Shown: positions 51,705-61,696, counted from the first letter of the stretch. The stretch is DNA of 64,000 nucleotides from JASMTM01 sp046483075 (GCA_046483075.1 JAWODV010000073.1:36086-100085); one strand, 5' to 3'. Notes: generated by a model from the letters alone, not told the origin. Numbers and translations are program-made.

Positions 51705-53092
51705 TACTTCCTACCTCCAATTCTCACTTTACAGCGCAAATGAGGGCCTCCTGCGTCAACCTTTGCAGGCTGGTGTTTTCCACAATAACCGGCTCCCAAT
51801 GTAAAAAGAAAATCGCTGGCTACCGCATCAACTGACTTTAGCACATCGAATGCCTGTCCAGAAATAGTTACTTCTCGCAGAGGTTCTGTTATCTTACCCT
51901 TTTCAATTTTGTAAGCCTCAAGTACTCCAAACATAAACTCGGCATTTGCGTCTGCCTGTCCTCCACCACCAAGGCCTTTCAAATACAGACCATTTTCTGT
52001 TGTTCCTATTAATTCGTCTACAGAGAATTCACCCGGTGTAATGTACGTATTTCTCATTCTTATTATTGGTTCATCTGAATAATTAAAAGCTCTGGCATTT
52101 CCTGTCGGTTCAACGTCAAAAATAGCCGCAGATTCAGCATCGTGTAAATAAGATTTCATCACACCATTTTTTATTACTTCAACCTTTCTTGGCTTGGTGC
52201 CTTCATCGTCAACAAGTATCATTCCCGTGGCGCCCTCCCAAAAATCAGGCATGGGATCATCCACAAGCGTAACTAGTTCACTTGCAACCTCTTTTCCCAG
52301 CTGACCTTTTGCAGCAGAACCACTCAGTACAAAATCTGCTTCTACCGTATGTCCAATAGCTTCGTGGGCTAAAACGCCAACCAGAGATGGATGTAACACA
52401 ACAGTGTAAATGCCACCCTCAGGTGATTTTTTGCCTAATTTTGCTAATGCGATCTTTGCAGCTTCTTCAGCTGTTTCTTCCCATGATCTATTTTTAAAGA
52501 GCTCCTGCCAGCCTCCAGTAGCTCCAAAACTTGCATATCCCAGTTCCATATCATTTCCATCAGATGCAAAAGCAGCAACTCTAAAATCAGCTTTTCTATC
52601 TGAATATGTTATCTCAGTACCATAATTGGACACCATAGTTTTTTCATCAATGATTTCAGTATATCTTGATGAGGAAGAGACAATTTTGTCACTTACAGAT
52701 TTTGCTTTTTCAGCGGTTTTTCTAACCAACGATATTTTTTCGTCTACTGAATGGTTTTCCAGTGGATCTGTTACTGGAACCGATAATTTACCCTTATTTG
52801 AGACAAAGCGTGGCTTGCTGAATGTGCCTGGTTTATCTTTCTTGCCAGATTTTGCTGATAGTATTGCGCTGTTGATTGCTCTTTTTATGTCGGATTCTCT
52901 AATATTGCTGGTACTGGCAAAACCCCAAACGCCTTCATACCATACTCTAACGCTTATTCCAGAATATTCCTTTGTTGATGCTTCTTTTAATACATCATTG
53001 TCAATAGCATACACTCTTGAAGTTCTTCCCTGATACTTCAAAAGAACTGGAAAAGAGGTTTCGGGAAGTAACTTTTTTAAAAACTCAATCAT
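51704..53092 (-). CDS. tldD: TldD family zinc metalloprotease subunit
   Basis: Catalytic subunit of the TldD/TldE protease, 462 residues. The zinc site is H243-E-A-I-G-H248 in VLAHEAIGHTVEADF, followed by GATGMILVDDEGTKPRKV and a glycine-rich ending GAGYCGKHQPAKVDAGGPHLR typical of TldD. The heterodimer degrades unfolded peptides and, in other bacteria, trims microcin precursors. No peptide-modification genes are seen next to it here. It forms a two-gene operon with the TldE gene. Confidence 0.95.
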   Translation of the reverse strand: MIEFLKKLLPETSFPVLLKYQGRTSRVYAIDNDVLKEASTKEYSGISVRVWYEGVWGFASTSNIRESDIKRAINSAILSAKSGKKDKPGTFSKPRFVSNKGKLSVPVTDPLENHSVDEKISLVRKTAEKAKSVSDKIVSSSSRYTEIIDEKTMVSNYGTEITYSDRKADFRVAAFASDGNDMELGYASFGATGGWQELFKNRSWEETAEEAAKIALAKLGKKSPEGGIYTVVLHPSLVGVLAHEAIGHTVEADFVLSGSAAKGQLGKEVASELVTLVDDPMPDFWEGATGMILVDDEGTKPRKVEVIKNGVMKSYLHDAESAAIFDVEPTGNARAFNYSDEPIIRMRNTYITPGEFSVDELIGTTENGLYLKGLGGGGQADANAEFMFGVLEAYKIEKGKITEPLREVTISGQAFDVLKSVDAVASDFLFTLGAGYCGKHQPAKVDAGGPHLRCKVRIGGRK

Positions 53093-53251
53093 TAAAACAC
53101 CTCCACTATTTTGTTAACAAAACTATGAAATATTTCATATGTATGTGATAATTATACATGTTAACCAGAGCCATTGTGAAAACAACATAGTCAAAACTTA
53201 GTCATCTAATGAAAGTAACCAACAATTTCTCGTGAGGAAGGTTGAATAGTT

Positions 53252-53857
53252 ATGGTTGATGTATTCGTATCACCTCTGCTTGAAGCAAATGGTTTTATTA
53301 TACCGACCGATGATGTTCTCTATGTGATCGATGCAGTTAAAGGCATCGAAAGCTTCTTGAAGGATAATTACCCGGTAAAAGATGTTGTATTACTTTTAAC
53401 ACATGCTCATGTTGATCATATATACGATCTACCACAACTTAAACCTTCAAAAATATATATACATGAATTTGACAAAGAATTATTAGAAAATCCCTCGTTA
53501 AGCCTTGGTAGATTGTATGGCTTTAATGGACTTGAAGTAACCAGCTTACCCATCGTTAAATCAGAAGAGTTTTCTAGCGAATGGAAGTTTTTTCATACTC
53601 CCGGACACTCCCCGGGATCAAGTTGCTTTTTGTTCAATAATAAATACCTTTTCACAGGAGATACGCTGTTCCCAAATTCTATTGGAAGAACTGACTTTTT
53701 GGGAGGAAATATGAGAAAAATGGAAAAATCATTGATCTTTCTGAAAAGAATACTTGTTAAAAATCAGGATCTTTTGATATTTCCCGGTCATGGGCAAAAA
53801 TCATCTGCAAAAAAAGTCCTCGAGGTCAATCCATTTATTAAAAACATCAAAACCTAA
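53252..53857 (+). CDS. MBL-fold metallo-hydrolase (glyoxalase II-like)
   Basis: Metallo-beta-lactamase fold hydrolase, 201 residues. All metal ligands are visible: THAHVDH (H51, H53, D55, H56), H119 in FHTPGHSPGS, D137 in FTGDTLF and H180 in FPGHGQ. The size and FTGDTLFPNSIGRTDF block fit the small glyoxalase II-like group, whose substrates include thioesters; the true substrate is not shown. Its end overlaps the convergent C69 gene by 11 bp. Confidence 0.92.
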   Translation: MVDVFVSPLLEANGFIIPTDDVLYVIDAVKGIESFLKDNYPVKDVVLLLTHAHVDHIYDLPQLKPSKIYIHEFDKELLENPSLSLGRLYGFNGLEVTSLPIVKSEEFSSEWKFFHTPGHSPGSSCFLFNNKYLFTGDTLFPNSIGRTDFLGGNMRKMEKSLIFLKRILVKNQDLLIFPGHGQKSSAKKVLEVNPFIKNIKT

Positions 53858-55163
53858 CAGTGTAGCTTTTTTTCTCTGATTTCATACGTGCATTTTGAAT
53901 ACCCCAATATACTCTAAAAATGGGAGAGACCATTGCGTTTTTTTCCTTATCTATTTTATCTCCCAATCTTTTTGCCAATTTTGCACTTTCAGTGAAGGTA
54001 AAACGCGTGAGCTCAGCACATTTTTCCTGGTTATCCTTGGCTTCCTCAGCTTTTTGCAATAAGTCATCCTGAAATTCTTCCATAGTTTTTCTCAGATAAT
54101 CTTTGGTCTCCTTTCTCTTGAACAAAAACTTTCTGTGAAATTCTTCCCATAACCTCCAGTAAGCCATACCTTCCGGCTCTTTTGAATAGGGCAATGTAGT
54201 TTCTGTGTCTGTAAACCAAATGGGTTTGTACGTAGAAATACATGGAGCGCTGGTCCCTGTTGCCCATATGGTGGTTTTTTTGCCAATCTCACAAATCATT
54301 GATGCAGTTGTCTGATTCGAAATTATCCCCCCACCATGCATACATACATTTTTCATTGAACCTTTTTTTATGTCTTTATCGTACTGGTGATCTTTAAGTA
54401 GTTTCATAACCGTTTCTGGATTAATTTCAGGACTTTCATCTCTTATAAATTCTTCGGTTCTTTCTTTCCTCTTATTTGCTCCGCTAAAATACGTATATAA
54501 CTTATTGCTATAAGCCTTTGCAAATTCAAAATCGTCTTCACTCTTGCACCACTTTTTTTCTACCGCATGTTTTACCGCTTCTGGATGAATAAGATCAAAA
54601 TCATTATCTATGGTTAATGCATTTGATATAGTACACATGCCTACTATTCTTTTTGCTGCCCAGTATTTACCGGCAGTTTCAAGCAACCATCCTTCATCTA
54701 TATCAGCTACCAGAAAAGAATTGTGATAATTGAGTTCGCCATAATATGCACCATTACCACCCTGACCGTATTCTTCAAGGAATTCTGTAATCATTCTCAT
54801 TGCTTCCTGCGCACTTAAAGATCTCTCAAGAGCCAGCCTGAGCATGTCCATTCCCAGTAAACGATTTTCTTCTATGGCTTCTTTTGTGAAAACTGCTTCA
54901 TTTCCTATAGCCACACCCCTGTCGTTGATACCCATTTCTCCTCCCCATATCCATGATGGTTTTGAAAGAAGTATGCCGTTGGTATAATTTACCTGGTTTA
55001 CCTTCATATACGTTGTCTTTACATACTCTTCCTTTGGTTCTGCTGGAGGAAAATAGAGCATCGCCTGAGGTTCATTGGGGTGTCTATCACTATTTTTGGC
55101 AAGGATTGTCCTGTCTCCCAGTATCTTTTTTCCAACAAAAATTGTGTCACACACTAATTTCAA
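53847..55163 (-). CDS. C69 family dipeptidase / secernin-like protein
   Basis: N-terminal nucleophile hydrolase of peptidase family C69, 438 residues. The catalytic cysteine would be C5 (CDTIFV), followed by ILAKNSDRHPNEPQ, which matches the secernin/PepD signature, then WGGEMGINDRGVAIGNEAVFTK. The start is a TTG at 55163 overlapping the ydcF-like stop; an in-frame GTG at 55154 would put the cysteine at position 2, so it would become N-terminal after loss of methionine. No signal peptide is seen. It is last in an operon with the YdcF-like and GDPD genes. Confidence 0.9.
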   Translation of the reverse strand: MKLVCDTIFVGKKILGDRTILAKNSDRHPNEPQAMLYFPPAEPKEEYVKTTYMKVNQVNYTNGILLSKPSWIWGGEMGINDRGVAIGNEAVFTKEAIEENRLLGMDMLRLALERSLSAQEAMRMITEFLEEYGQGGNGAYYGELNYHNSFLVADIDEGWLLETAGKYWAAKRIVGMCTISNALTIDNDFDLIHPEAVKHAVEKKWCKSEDDFEFAKAYSNKLYTYFSGANKRKERTEEFIRDESPEINPETVMKLLKDHQYDKDIKKGSMKNVCMHGGGIISNQTTASMICEIGKKTTIWATGTSAPCISTYKPIWFTDTETTLPYSKEPEGMAYWRLWEEFHRKFLFKRKETKDYLRKTMEEFQDDLLQKAEEAKDNQEKCAELTRFTFTESAKLAKRLGDKIDKEKNAMVSPIFRVYWGIQNARMKSEKKSYTVRF

Positions 55164-55924
55164 CCCCTATCATAAATCCTGTACCAGATATTTCCTATAA
55201 ACTCATGTATAGCTGCCAGATTTGCTTTTAGGGCATCCCTGGTAGGCAAGAAATCAATCCAGCTAAGAGAGATCGTATCATATAGATAGTCCGCAGGCCA
55301 GGTATAAACATTGAGTGAAAATTTCTCAAGTGAAGTAACAGATCTGTGCATATGCACTGCTGAAGTTACCAGCAGGACATCCTTCCAATTCTTTTCTTTA
55401 CATATTTCAGAAACGAATAATGCATTCTCCTTTGTGTTTCTGGCATTACGGTCAACAATAATATCACTCTCATTAACGCCCCAGGAAACAAGAATATCCT
55501 TCATTACCTGCCCTTCAGAAACAGCTTCACGACCGAGAGGTTTCCCTCCGGTAACTATAAGTTTATTTCCAGTTTCTTTATATACATCGTATCCTTCTAC
55601 CAATCTGTTGAGCGTGCTCTGACTTGTCTGTTCTCCATAAGGAGTTTGAACGGTACCTCCTCCAAAGATCGCAATAACATCTACATTTATCTCCCCAGCA
55701 GGTCTGGAATATTTCATTTCAAAGGGTCTTAAATATAGTCTCGCTCCAAGACCTGAAGAAAGCAGATAAAAAAATAGACTAACCAGCAATAGAGCATAAC
55801 CTGTTCTTTTAAACATAGGAGATACTGCTTTTCTTATTACTATCACTGAAATTATCAAATACAAAACTACCAGAATACCCGGCGGTGAAAGTAGTATACC
55901 CAGGATTTTTTGAAAATAAAACAT
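55160..55924 (-). CDS. YdcF/ElyC family membrane protein (DUF218)
   Basis: A 254-residue protein with two N-terminal membrane helices (about 8-30 and 38-60) and a DUF218 domain: IAIFGGGTVQTPYG, STLNRLVEGYDVYKETGNKL, VTGGKPLGREAVSEGQVM, RNARNTKENALFVSEI and LLVTSAVHMHRS. Relatives include ElyC, which affects peptidoglycan lipid-carrier metabolism, and SanA. It starts 5 bp after the GDPD gene and overlaps the C69 gene, giving a three-gene operon. A role in the envelope is likely but unspecific. Confidence 0.9.
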   Translation of the reverse strand: MFYFQKILGILLSPPGILVVLYLIISVIVIRKAVSPMFKRTGYALLLVSLFFYLLSSGLGARLYLRPFEMKYSRPAGEINVDVIAIFGGGTVQTPYGEQTSQSTLNRLVEGYDVYKETGNKLIVTGGKPLGREAVSEGQVMKDILVSWGVNESDIIVDRNARNTKENALFVSEICKEKNWKDVLLVTSAVHMHRSVTSLEKFSLNVYTWPADYLYDTISLSWIDFLPTRDALKANLAAIHEFIGNIWYRIYDRG

Positions 55925-55929
55925 TTATT

Positions 55930-56655
55930 TTAGTCTCTTCCTCCCAGTGCTGCAATTATCTGAGATATGTTATCTGTAACGATATAATCACAGTGATCTT
56001 TTACCTTAAGTGCCAGTGCTGGATCGTTCAATGTCCAGAGAAGTATCCTGATCTCCCACTGTCTAATAAAATCAATAAGTTTTATTCCTTCATCCAGTCC
56101 TACTTCATCAAATATCTGGACGGGTAGGTGCAAAGAATAAGGATTATAGCTTTCTATCAAATCTTTAAAATACTTCAATGGAGCTTCTGTCTTTGCCCTT
56201 TCATCAATTAGCAATCCTATGTGAGCATCAGGGACATTCTTCTTAAGAACATCTAGAGATTCATGATGAAATGAAGAAAAAATCGTCCTGTCAAGCGCTC
56301 CGAAACTATTAACCAGTTGACCAACCATTGATGCTGCTTCCGTATCTTTTAATTCCACATTTATTAGTGAATCATCCGATATTTCAAGATAAAGCATTTC
56401 CAGTGTAGTAAGGAATTCTTCATTTATATAACCTTTCTTTTTTAAATACTTGTATGATGTTTCTTTTACATTCAATTTTTCTCCAATCACTTTTTCCAGT
56501 TCAGGATCATGGGTGAGTATCATCGTAGAATCCTTTGTTAACCAAACATCGGTTTCAACACCGTCGGCACCTATTTGAACTGCCTTTATCAAGGAAAGTA
56601 AAGAATTTTCTCCATAACCAGCACCCATTCCTCTATGTCCAAGAATTTTTGGCAT
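55930..56655 (-). CDS. glycerophosphodiester phosphodiesterase
   Basis: Hydrolyses glycerophosphodiesters to sn-glycerol-3-phosphate and an alcohol. The 241-residue protein has catalytic H7/R8 in GHRGMGAGYGENS, metal ligands E34 and D36 in VETDVWLTKD, and H49 in LTHDPEL, the standard GDPD set. No signal peptide is present, so it is cytoplasmic like UgpQ. A UgpB-like transporter is encoded 11 kb away, a possible source of substrate (inference). Confidence 0.95.
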   Translation of the reverse strand: MPKILGHRGMGAGYGENSLLSLIKAVQIGADGVETDVWLTKDSTMILTHDPELEKVIGEKLNVKETSYKYLKKKGYINEEFLTTLEMLYLEISDDSLINVELKDTEAASMVGQLVNSFGALDRTIFSSFHHESLDVLKKNVPDAHIGLLIDERAKTEAPLKYFKDLIESYNPYSLHLPVQIFDEVGLDEGIKLIDFIRQWEIRILLWTLNDPALALKVKDHCDYIVTDNISQIIAALGGRD

Positions 56656-56776
56656 GATATCTCCTCCAGTAAATTAACTTAATAAACACCTGTATTCAGA
56701 ACGTTGTCTAAAAGAGAAAGCAAGCGAATAAAGATGTTAATCATTTCATATTCTTATAAATAACGATGTCTTGTTT

Positions 56777-56805
56777 TTCACAGACTTCCTCTAAAATCTT
56801 ATAAT
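56777..56805 (+). promoter_or_regulatory. promoter of the proline catabolic operon
   Basis: TTCACA (56777-56782), 17-bp spacer, TATAAT (56800-56805), 51 bp before the first start codon. Confidence 0.7.
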
Positions 56806-56855
56806 ATTAATGGGAACACATATTACATTATAATATTTTTAGGAGGCCAGAAAAA

Positions 56856-57167
56856 GTGAAAAGGCTCACTAAACATCCCATACTTTCTTTCAAAAGAGGG
56901 AAAAAGATTACTTTTTACTTCGAAGGGCGGGAGCTAACAGCGTATGAAGGCGAAACTATAGCCGTTGCTTTACATGCAAACGGAATAAGAGACTTGAGAA
57001 AGACGCCCAAGAAAGAACGCAGTCAGGGTTTTTTCTGTGCTATAGGCAAATGTTCTTCGTGCCTTATGGTGGTTAACGGAGTTCCAAATGTAAGAACCTG
57101 TATCATATGTGTTAAGGAAGGTATGTCAGTAAGAAGGCAAAGAGGAAGAGGTGAGATACTTGACTGA
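56856..57167 (+). CDS. 2Fe-2S subunit of a multi-subunit proline dehydrogenase-type complex
   Basis: A 103-residue ferredoxin-fold protein. Cysteines in CAIGKCSSC and the later RTC fit a plant-type [2Fe-2S] cluster (C-x4-C-x2-C-x11-C), as in small subunits of sarcosine, opine and dye-linked proline dehydrogenases. It would pass electrons from the flavin subunits. The GTG start has GGAGG just upstream. It is the first gene of a four-gene operon and overlaps the alpha-subunit gene by up to 17 bp. Confidence 0.88.
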   Translation: MKRLTKHPILSFKRGKKITFYFEGRELTAYEGETIAVALHANGIRDLRKTPKKERSQGFFCAIGKCSSCLMVVNGVPNVRTCIICVKEGMSVRRQRGRGEILD

Positions 57168-58974
57168 TCTTCATGTACTGGTGGCAGGTGGTGGCCCTGC
57201 AGGACTTGCAGCAGCCATCGAATCAGGAAAAGCTGGACTCAATGTATTGGTTGTTGATGAAGGTATAGAACCTGGTGGGCAACTGGTAAAACAAAGCCAC
57301 AAATTTTTTGGAAATGAAAATTTCTTCGCTTCTGTAAGAGGTTTTGATATAGCAAAAGAACTTCTCGAGGAAATATCTGGTATGAAAAATATCAAAATTA
57401 TGACAGAATCAACTGTTATTGGTATTTATGATAAAGGTGTTCCCGTTTTTCACAGGGAAAACGATAAGGTAGAGCTTTTAAAACCTGAACGTATAATAAT
57501 TACCACCGGAGCTTCAGAAAAATTTCTCCAGTTTGAAAGCAACGATTTGCCAGGTGTTTATGGTGCTGGAGCTGTTCAAACTTTGATGAATCAGCATGGA
57601 ATTTTACCCGGTGAAAACATTCTGATGATCGGTTCAGGAAACATTGGTCTTATTGTTAGCTACCAGCTGGAACAAGCAGGAGCTAATGTAAAGGCCATTG
57701 TAGAAGCCACGGACCGAGTTGGAGGATACGAAGTCCATGCCAGAAAGGTAAAACGACTTGGTATACCGATACTTTTAAAACATACAATAAAAAAAGCACT
57801 GGGAAAATCACAGGTTGAAGGAGCGATTATTGCAGAAGTCGATGAAAATTGGCAAATGATAGCTAGCAAAGAGAGGGAATTTGTCGTGGATACTATATGC
57901 ATAGCAACAGGCTTAACCCCTTCAGTTGAGCTCGTTTCCCAGGCTGGAGGAAATATTAAATATATCCCCGAACTAGGTGGTTATATTCCAGAGAGAAATG
58001 ATGACATGAGAACTACTACAAGTAATGTATTTGTTGCCGGTGATGTTAGTGGTATTGAAGAAGCAACAACAGCCATGATTGAAGGAAGAATCGCCGGACT
58101 AAACGTTGCCAAAGATCTATCCAAAAAGGTCAGTGAGCATGACTTAGACTCTTTAAAAAGCCAGATAAAAAACTTCAGAAGTGGACCCACTTCTGAAAAA
58201 GTCCGTAAAGGACTGGAAAAATTGGGTTTTTCATTTAAAGGAGAAAACTTTACTAAAAAGAGCGATGATGAATTAAAAAAATTCGAAGGAAAAAAGCGTC
58301 CCATAATAGAATGTCCTGAACCAATTCCATGTAATCCCTGTGAAACAAGTTGCCCCGTTGGAGCAATTTCAGTTGGAGAAAGTATAAACAACATCCCAAC
58401 AATAGACTATGAAAAATGTACGGGATGTGGTATTTGTGTTTCAAAATGTCCGGGACTTGCCATTTTCATGATCCAGGAATTACTGGACTCTGACAGGGCC
58501 ATTATAGGTATTCCCTATGAATTTTTACCCCTTCCCCAAAAAAACGAAGAGGTTTATGTGTTATCAGGAGAAGGTGAAATCATTGATATCGGAAAAGTCG
58601 TGCAGTTAACTCAATTTGGCAATAAAACCCCTGTTGTTTATGTGGAAATTAAAAAAACTCACATACATAAGGCAAGACACATAAAAGCCATAACCTATTC
58701 AAAGAACGACTACGTATGTCGCTGTGAAGAAATTACCGTTGAAGAAGTTGAAAAAGCCATTGATGAGGGTTATACCGACTTTGAAGAACTCAGAAGATAT
58801 TTGAGGATAGCCATGGGTCCATGTGGCGGTCGAACATGCAGACTGAATGCATTAAAGATCTTATCAAGGAAAACGGGAGTTCCTGTAGAAAAATTGGATC
58901 CCGGTAATTTGCGACCTCCTTCAGTTCCAACAACTTTTAAAGCCATATCAGAAGGAAGTGAAGAAAATGAATAA
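57151..58974 (+). CDS. alpha subunit of dye-linked proline dehydrogenase-type complex (NAD(P)/FAD fold with three Fe-S clusters)
   Basis: A 607-residue flavoprotein. The N-terminal two-dinucleotide-binding domain has VAGGGPAGLAAAIESGKAG (near 12-30), MIGSGNIGLIVSYQLEQ (near 152) and VFVAGDVSGIEEATTAMIEG. A ferredoxin-type region (about 388-435) carries two cysteine sets, C-x5-C-x2-C-x3-CP and CTGCGICVSKCPG, for two [4Fe-4S] clusters. A C-terminal BFD-like [2Fe-2S] domain has CRCEEIT and GPCGGRTC. In archaeal PDH1 the alpha subunit oxidises NADH while beta oxidises proline. Either GTG 57151 or TTG 57160 may start it; both have ribosome sites. It overlaps genes on both sides. Confidence 0.88.
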   Translation: MRYLTDLHVLVAGGGPAGLAAAIESGKAGLNVLVVDEGIEPGGQLVKQSHKFFGNENFFASVRGFDIAKELLEEISGMKNIKIMTESTVIGIYDKGVPVFHRENDKVELLKPERIIITTGASEKFLQFESNDLPGVYGAGAVQTLMNQHGILPGENILMIGSGNIGLIVSYQLEQAGANVKAIVEATDRVGGYEVHARKVKRLGIPILLKHTIKKALGKSQVEGAIIAEVDENWQMIASKEREFVVDTICIATGLTPSVELVSQAGGNIKYIPELGGYIPERNDDMRTTTSNVFVAGDVSGIEEATTAMIEGRIAGLNVAKDLSKKVSEHDLDSLKSQIKNFRSGPTSEKVRKGLEKLGFSFKGENFTKKSDDELKKFEGKKRPIIECPEPIPCNPCETSCPVGAISVGESINNIPTIDYEKCTGCGICVSKCPGLAIFMIQELLDSDRAIIGIPYEFLPLPQKNEEVYVLSGEGEIIDIGKVVQLTQFGNKTPVVYVEIKKTHIHKARHIKAITYSKNDYVCRCEEITVEEVEKAIDEGYTDFEELRRYLRIAMGPCGGRTCRLNALKILSRKTGVPVEKLDPGNLRPPSVPTTFKAISEGSEENE

Positions 58975-60106
58975 AGCTTCTGTTGTTATTATTGGCGGAG
59001 GAATCACTGGAACTTCAATCGCATATCATCTTTCTAAAAATGGAGTAAAGGATATTGTGCTACTTGAAAAAGATTATCTTTCTGCAGGTTCCACTGGACG
59101 ATGCGGTGGTGGTATCCGACAACAATGGAGTGAAAGACCAAATGTCAGATTGGCTATGAGAAGTGTGGAACTATTCGAGAAGTATAGAGAAGAAATAGGC
59201 ATAGACATTGAATACCATCAGGGTGGATATCTGCTTCTGGCGTTTAATGATGAAGAGGTTGAATTATATAAGAATAATGTGAAAATGCAGCAGGAAGAAG
59301 GATTGGACGTAGACTTTCTTACAAAAAAAGAAACTGCAGAGAAGTTCCCATTTATAAATACATCTGATGTCAGAGCTGCAGCGTTTTGCTCATCAGATGG
59401 TCACGCCAATCCTCACCTTGCAACTATGGGGTACGCAAAAGCTGCTGAAAAGCTTGGAGCAAAGATTATAATCAGAACCAAGGTTACAGATATCGATGTT
59501 TCCAATAATAAAATCAGGGGAGTTAATACAGATAAAGGCTACATAAAGACTTCCCTGGTAATAAACGCTGCTGGAGGTTATTCCCATGAAGTAGGCAAGA
59601 TGGCCGGTATAGATTTACCAACAGAATCCTACAGACATCAAATATTTGTAACTGAGCCTGTTGAACATTTAATGGATCCTCTGGTTATAAGCTTTGAAAA
59701 AAATTTCTATATCAGACAAACCAAGGCTGGAAACTTTATTATGGGACAGAGTGATGAAGATGAAAAACCAAGCCATAATGAAAATCCGGGCTGGCGATTT
59801 CTCATAGAGATGACCACAAAAATGCCGAAATTCTTTCCCTTCTTAAAGCAAATAAGAGTTTTGAGACACTGGGCGGGACTTTATAATATGTCTCCCGATG
59901 CACTTCCAATAATAGACAAATCAACAGAAATATCGGATTTTTATTATGCGATAGGGTTCAGCGGTCATGGTTTCATGCTGGCTCCAGCTGTGGGTGAAGC
60001 AATGGCTGAATGGATAGTACACGGAGAGACAAAACATGTAGATATTTCTAATCTTAATATAGAACGTTTTGCAAAAGGCGTTACAAGAGAAAAAAACGTT
60101 GTTTAA
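58967..60106 (+). CDS. beta subunit of dye-linked proline dehydrogenase-type complex (DAO family)
   Basis: FAD-dependent amine oxidase-fold catalytic subunit, 379 residues. The N-terminal VIIGGGITGTSIAYHLSK is the FAD loop, RCGGGIRQQW and HANPHLATMGYAKAAEKLG are DAO-family blocks, and FSGHGFMLAPAVGE closes the active site. The length is close to the proline dehydrogenase beta subunit of Thermococcales (about 380). The following P5C dehydrogenase gene makes proline the most likely substrate; sarcosine or hydroxyproline remain possible. ATG 58967 sits 9 nt after AGAAGGAAG and overlaps the alpha stop by 8 bp. Confidence 0.9.
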   Translation: MNKASVVIIGGGITGTSIAYHLSKNGVKDIVLLEKDYLSAGSTGRCGGGIRQQWSERPNVRLAMRSVELFEKYREEIGIDIEYHQGGYLLLAFNDEEVELYKNNVKMQQEEGLDVDFLTKKETAEKFPFINTSDVRAAAFCSSDGHANPHLATMGYAKAAEKLGAKIIIRTKVTDIDVSNNKIRGVNTDKGYIKTSLVINAAGGYSHEVGKMAGIDLPTESYRHQIFVTEPVEHLMDPLVISFEKNFYIRQTKAGNFIMGQSDEDEKPSHNENPGWRFLIEMTTKMPKFFPFLKQIRVLRHWAGLYNMSPDALPIIDKSTEISDFYYAIGFSGHGFMLAPAVGEAMAEWIVHGETKHVDISNLNIERFAKGVTREKNVV

Positions 60107-60121
60107 AGGAGGTATTTAGAA

Positions 60122-61696
60122 ATGGTAGAAGCAAATAATTACATGATTCTGCCACCATTTAAAAATGAAGGGTACATCGACCCATCAAACCCTGAAGTTA
60201 GAAAAAAGATGAAAAAAGCGCTTGATGAGGTGAGCAAAGAAAAACGTCATTTTGACCTTATTATTGGTGGAAAACACCAAAAAACAGATAGGGTAATTGA
60301 ATCAAGAAATCCTAGTAATCCATCTGAGGTAGTAGGCACTATTTCAAAAGCAGACAAGAAGATGATAGATTCTGCCATGAATATTGCCCGGAAAACCTTT
60401 GAAACGTGGAAACACGTCCCAGCTGAAGAACGGGTAAAACCATTTTTGAAGGCCGCTCAGATAATGAGAGAAAGACGTTACGAACTTGACGCAACCATGA
60501 TTCTTGAAGTGGGCAAAAACTGGATAGAAGCAGACGCAGATCTTGCTGAGGCAATAGATTTCCTGGAATTTTACTCACGGGAAGCTGTAAGGTACGCTGC
60601 ACAACAATCGGTTGTACAGATCCCAACCGAAAAGAACGAACTTATTTATATACCACTGGGTGTTGGTGCGGTCATACCTCCATGGAATTTCTGTAGTGCC
60701 ATTATGGCAGGGATGACCTCAGCAGCAGCGATTTCTGGAAACTGTGTCTTGCTTAAACCGGCAAGCGATGCCCCAATAATTGCAGCAAAATTTGTTGAAA
60801 TTCTTCATGAAGCGGGTTTACCCGTAGGTGTTATCAATTATGTTCCGGGAAGCGGTAGTGAGATAGGCGATTATATCGTTGAAAATCCAAAAACCCGTTT
60901 TATTTCATTCACAGGTTCGAAAGAAGTTGGATTGAGAATAAATGAACTCGCAGCAAAACATCAGGAAGGACAGAAATGGATTAAAAGGGTTATTCTCGAA
61001 ATGGGTGGAAAAGATGCAGTAGTAGTTGATGAGACAGCTGACCTCGATGCTGCAGCAGAAGGATGTGTAACTTCAGCCTTTGGCTTCCAGGGTCAAAAAT
61101 GTTCTGCTGGTTCAAGGATTATCGCAACAGAGCAGATTTATGACGAATTGCTTGAAAAAGTTATTGAAAAAACCAAGAAAATTACTGTCGGCGATGTAAG
61201 GGACCCTGAAAACTGGCTTGGTCCTGTTATTAATGAAGGCGCTCAGGATAAGATTATGAAATACATAGAAATCGGAAAAAATGAAGGCAAAATTGATTGC
61301 GGAGGTAATACCGTAGATGATTTACCTGGATATTTTATAGAACCAACGGTAATCGAAGGCGTGGAACGCAATGACCGCGTAGCACAGGAAGAAATCTTTG
61401 GACCTGTTACATCATTTATCAAGGCTAAAGATTTCGATGATGCCATGGCCATTGCAAACAGCACAGAATATGGATTAACTGGTGCACTCTACAGCAAAGA
61501 CAGAAACAGAATTGAGAAAGCGAAAAAAGTATTCCATGTGGGAAATCTTTATTTTAACAGAAAATGTACCGGCGCACTTGTTGGAGTCCAGCCCTTCGGT
61601 GGATTCAACATGTCAGGAACCGACTCCAAAGCGGGGGGAAGAGATTACCTGTTGTTATTCCAGCAAGCAAAATCAATTTCAGAACGAATACTTTAA
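60122..61696 (+). CDS. L-glutamate gamma-semialdehyde (P5C) dehydrogenase
   Basis: NAD-dependent aldehyde dehydrogenase of the P5CDH type, 524 residues, which oxidises glutamate semialdehyde to glutamate. The N-terminal ~40-residue extension, IPPWNFC near 185-191, SFTGSKEVG at 262-270, general base E293 in LEMGGKD and nucleophile C327 in GFQGQKCSAGSR are all present, as is the C-terminal QPFGGFNMSGTDSKAGG. Length and blocks match the PruA/RocA group rather than general aldehyde dehydrogenases (~480). It is last in the proline operon, 15 bp after the beta gene, with a strong GGAGG. Confidence 0.95.
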   Translation: MVEANNYMILPPFKNEGYIDPSNPEVRKKMKKALDEVSKEKRHFDLIIGGKHQKTDRVIESRNPSNPSEVVGTISKADKKMIDSAMNIARKTFETWKHVPAEERVKPFLKAAQIMRERRYELDATMILEVGKNWIEADADLAEAIDFLEFYSREAVRYAAQQSVVQIPTEKNELIYIPLGVGAVIPPWNFCSAIMAGMTSAAAISGNCVLLKPASDAPIIAAKFVEILHEAGLPVGVINYVPGSGSEIGDYIVENPKTRFISFTGSKEVGLRINELAAKHQEGQKWIKRVILEMGGKDAVVVDETADLDAAAEGCVTSAFGFQGQKCSAGSRIIATEQIYDELLEKVIEKTKKITVGDVRDPENWLGPVINEGAQDKIMKYIEIGKNEGKIDCGGNTVDDLPGYFIEPTVIEGVERNDRVAQEEIFGPVTSFIKAKDFDDAMAIANSTEYGLTGALYSKDRNRIEKAKKVFHVGNLYFNRKCTGALVGVQPFGGFNMSGTDSKAGGRDYLLLFQQAKSISERIL

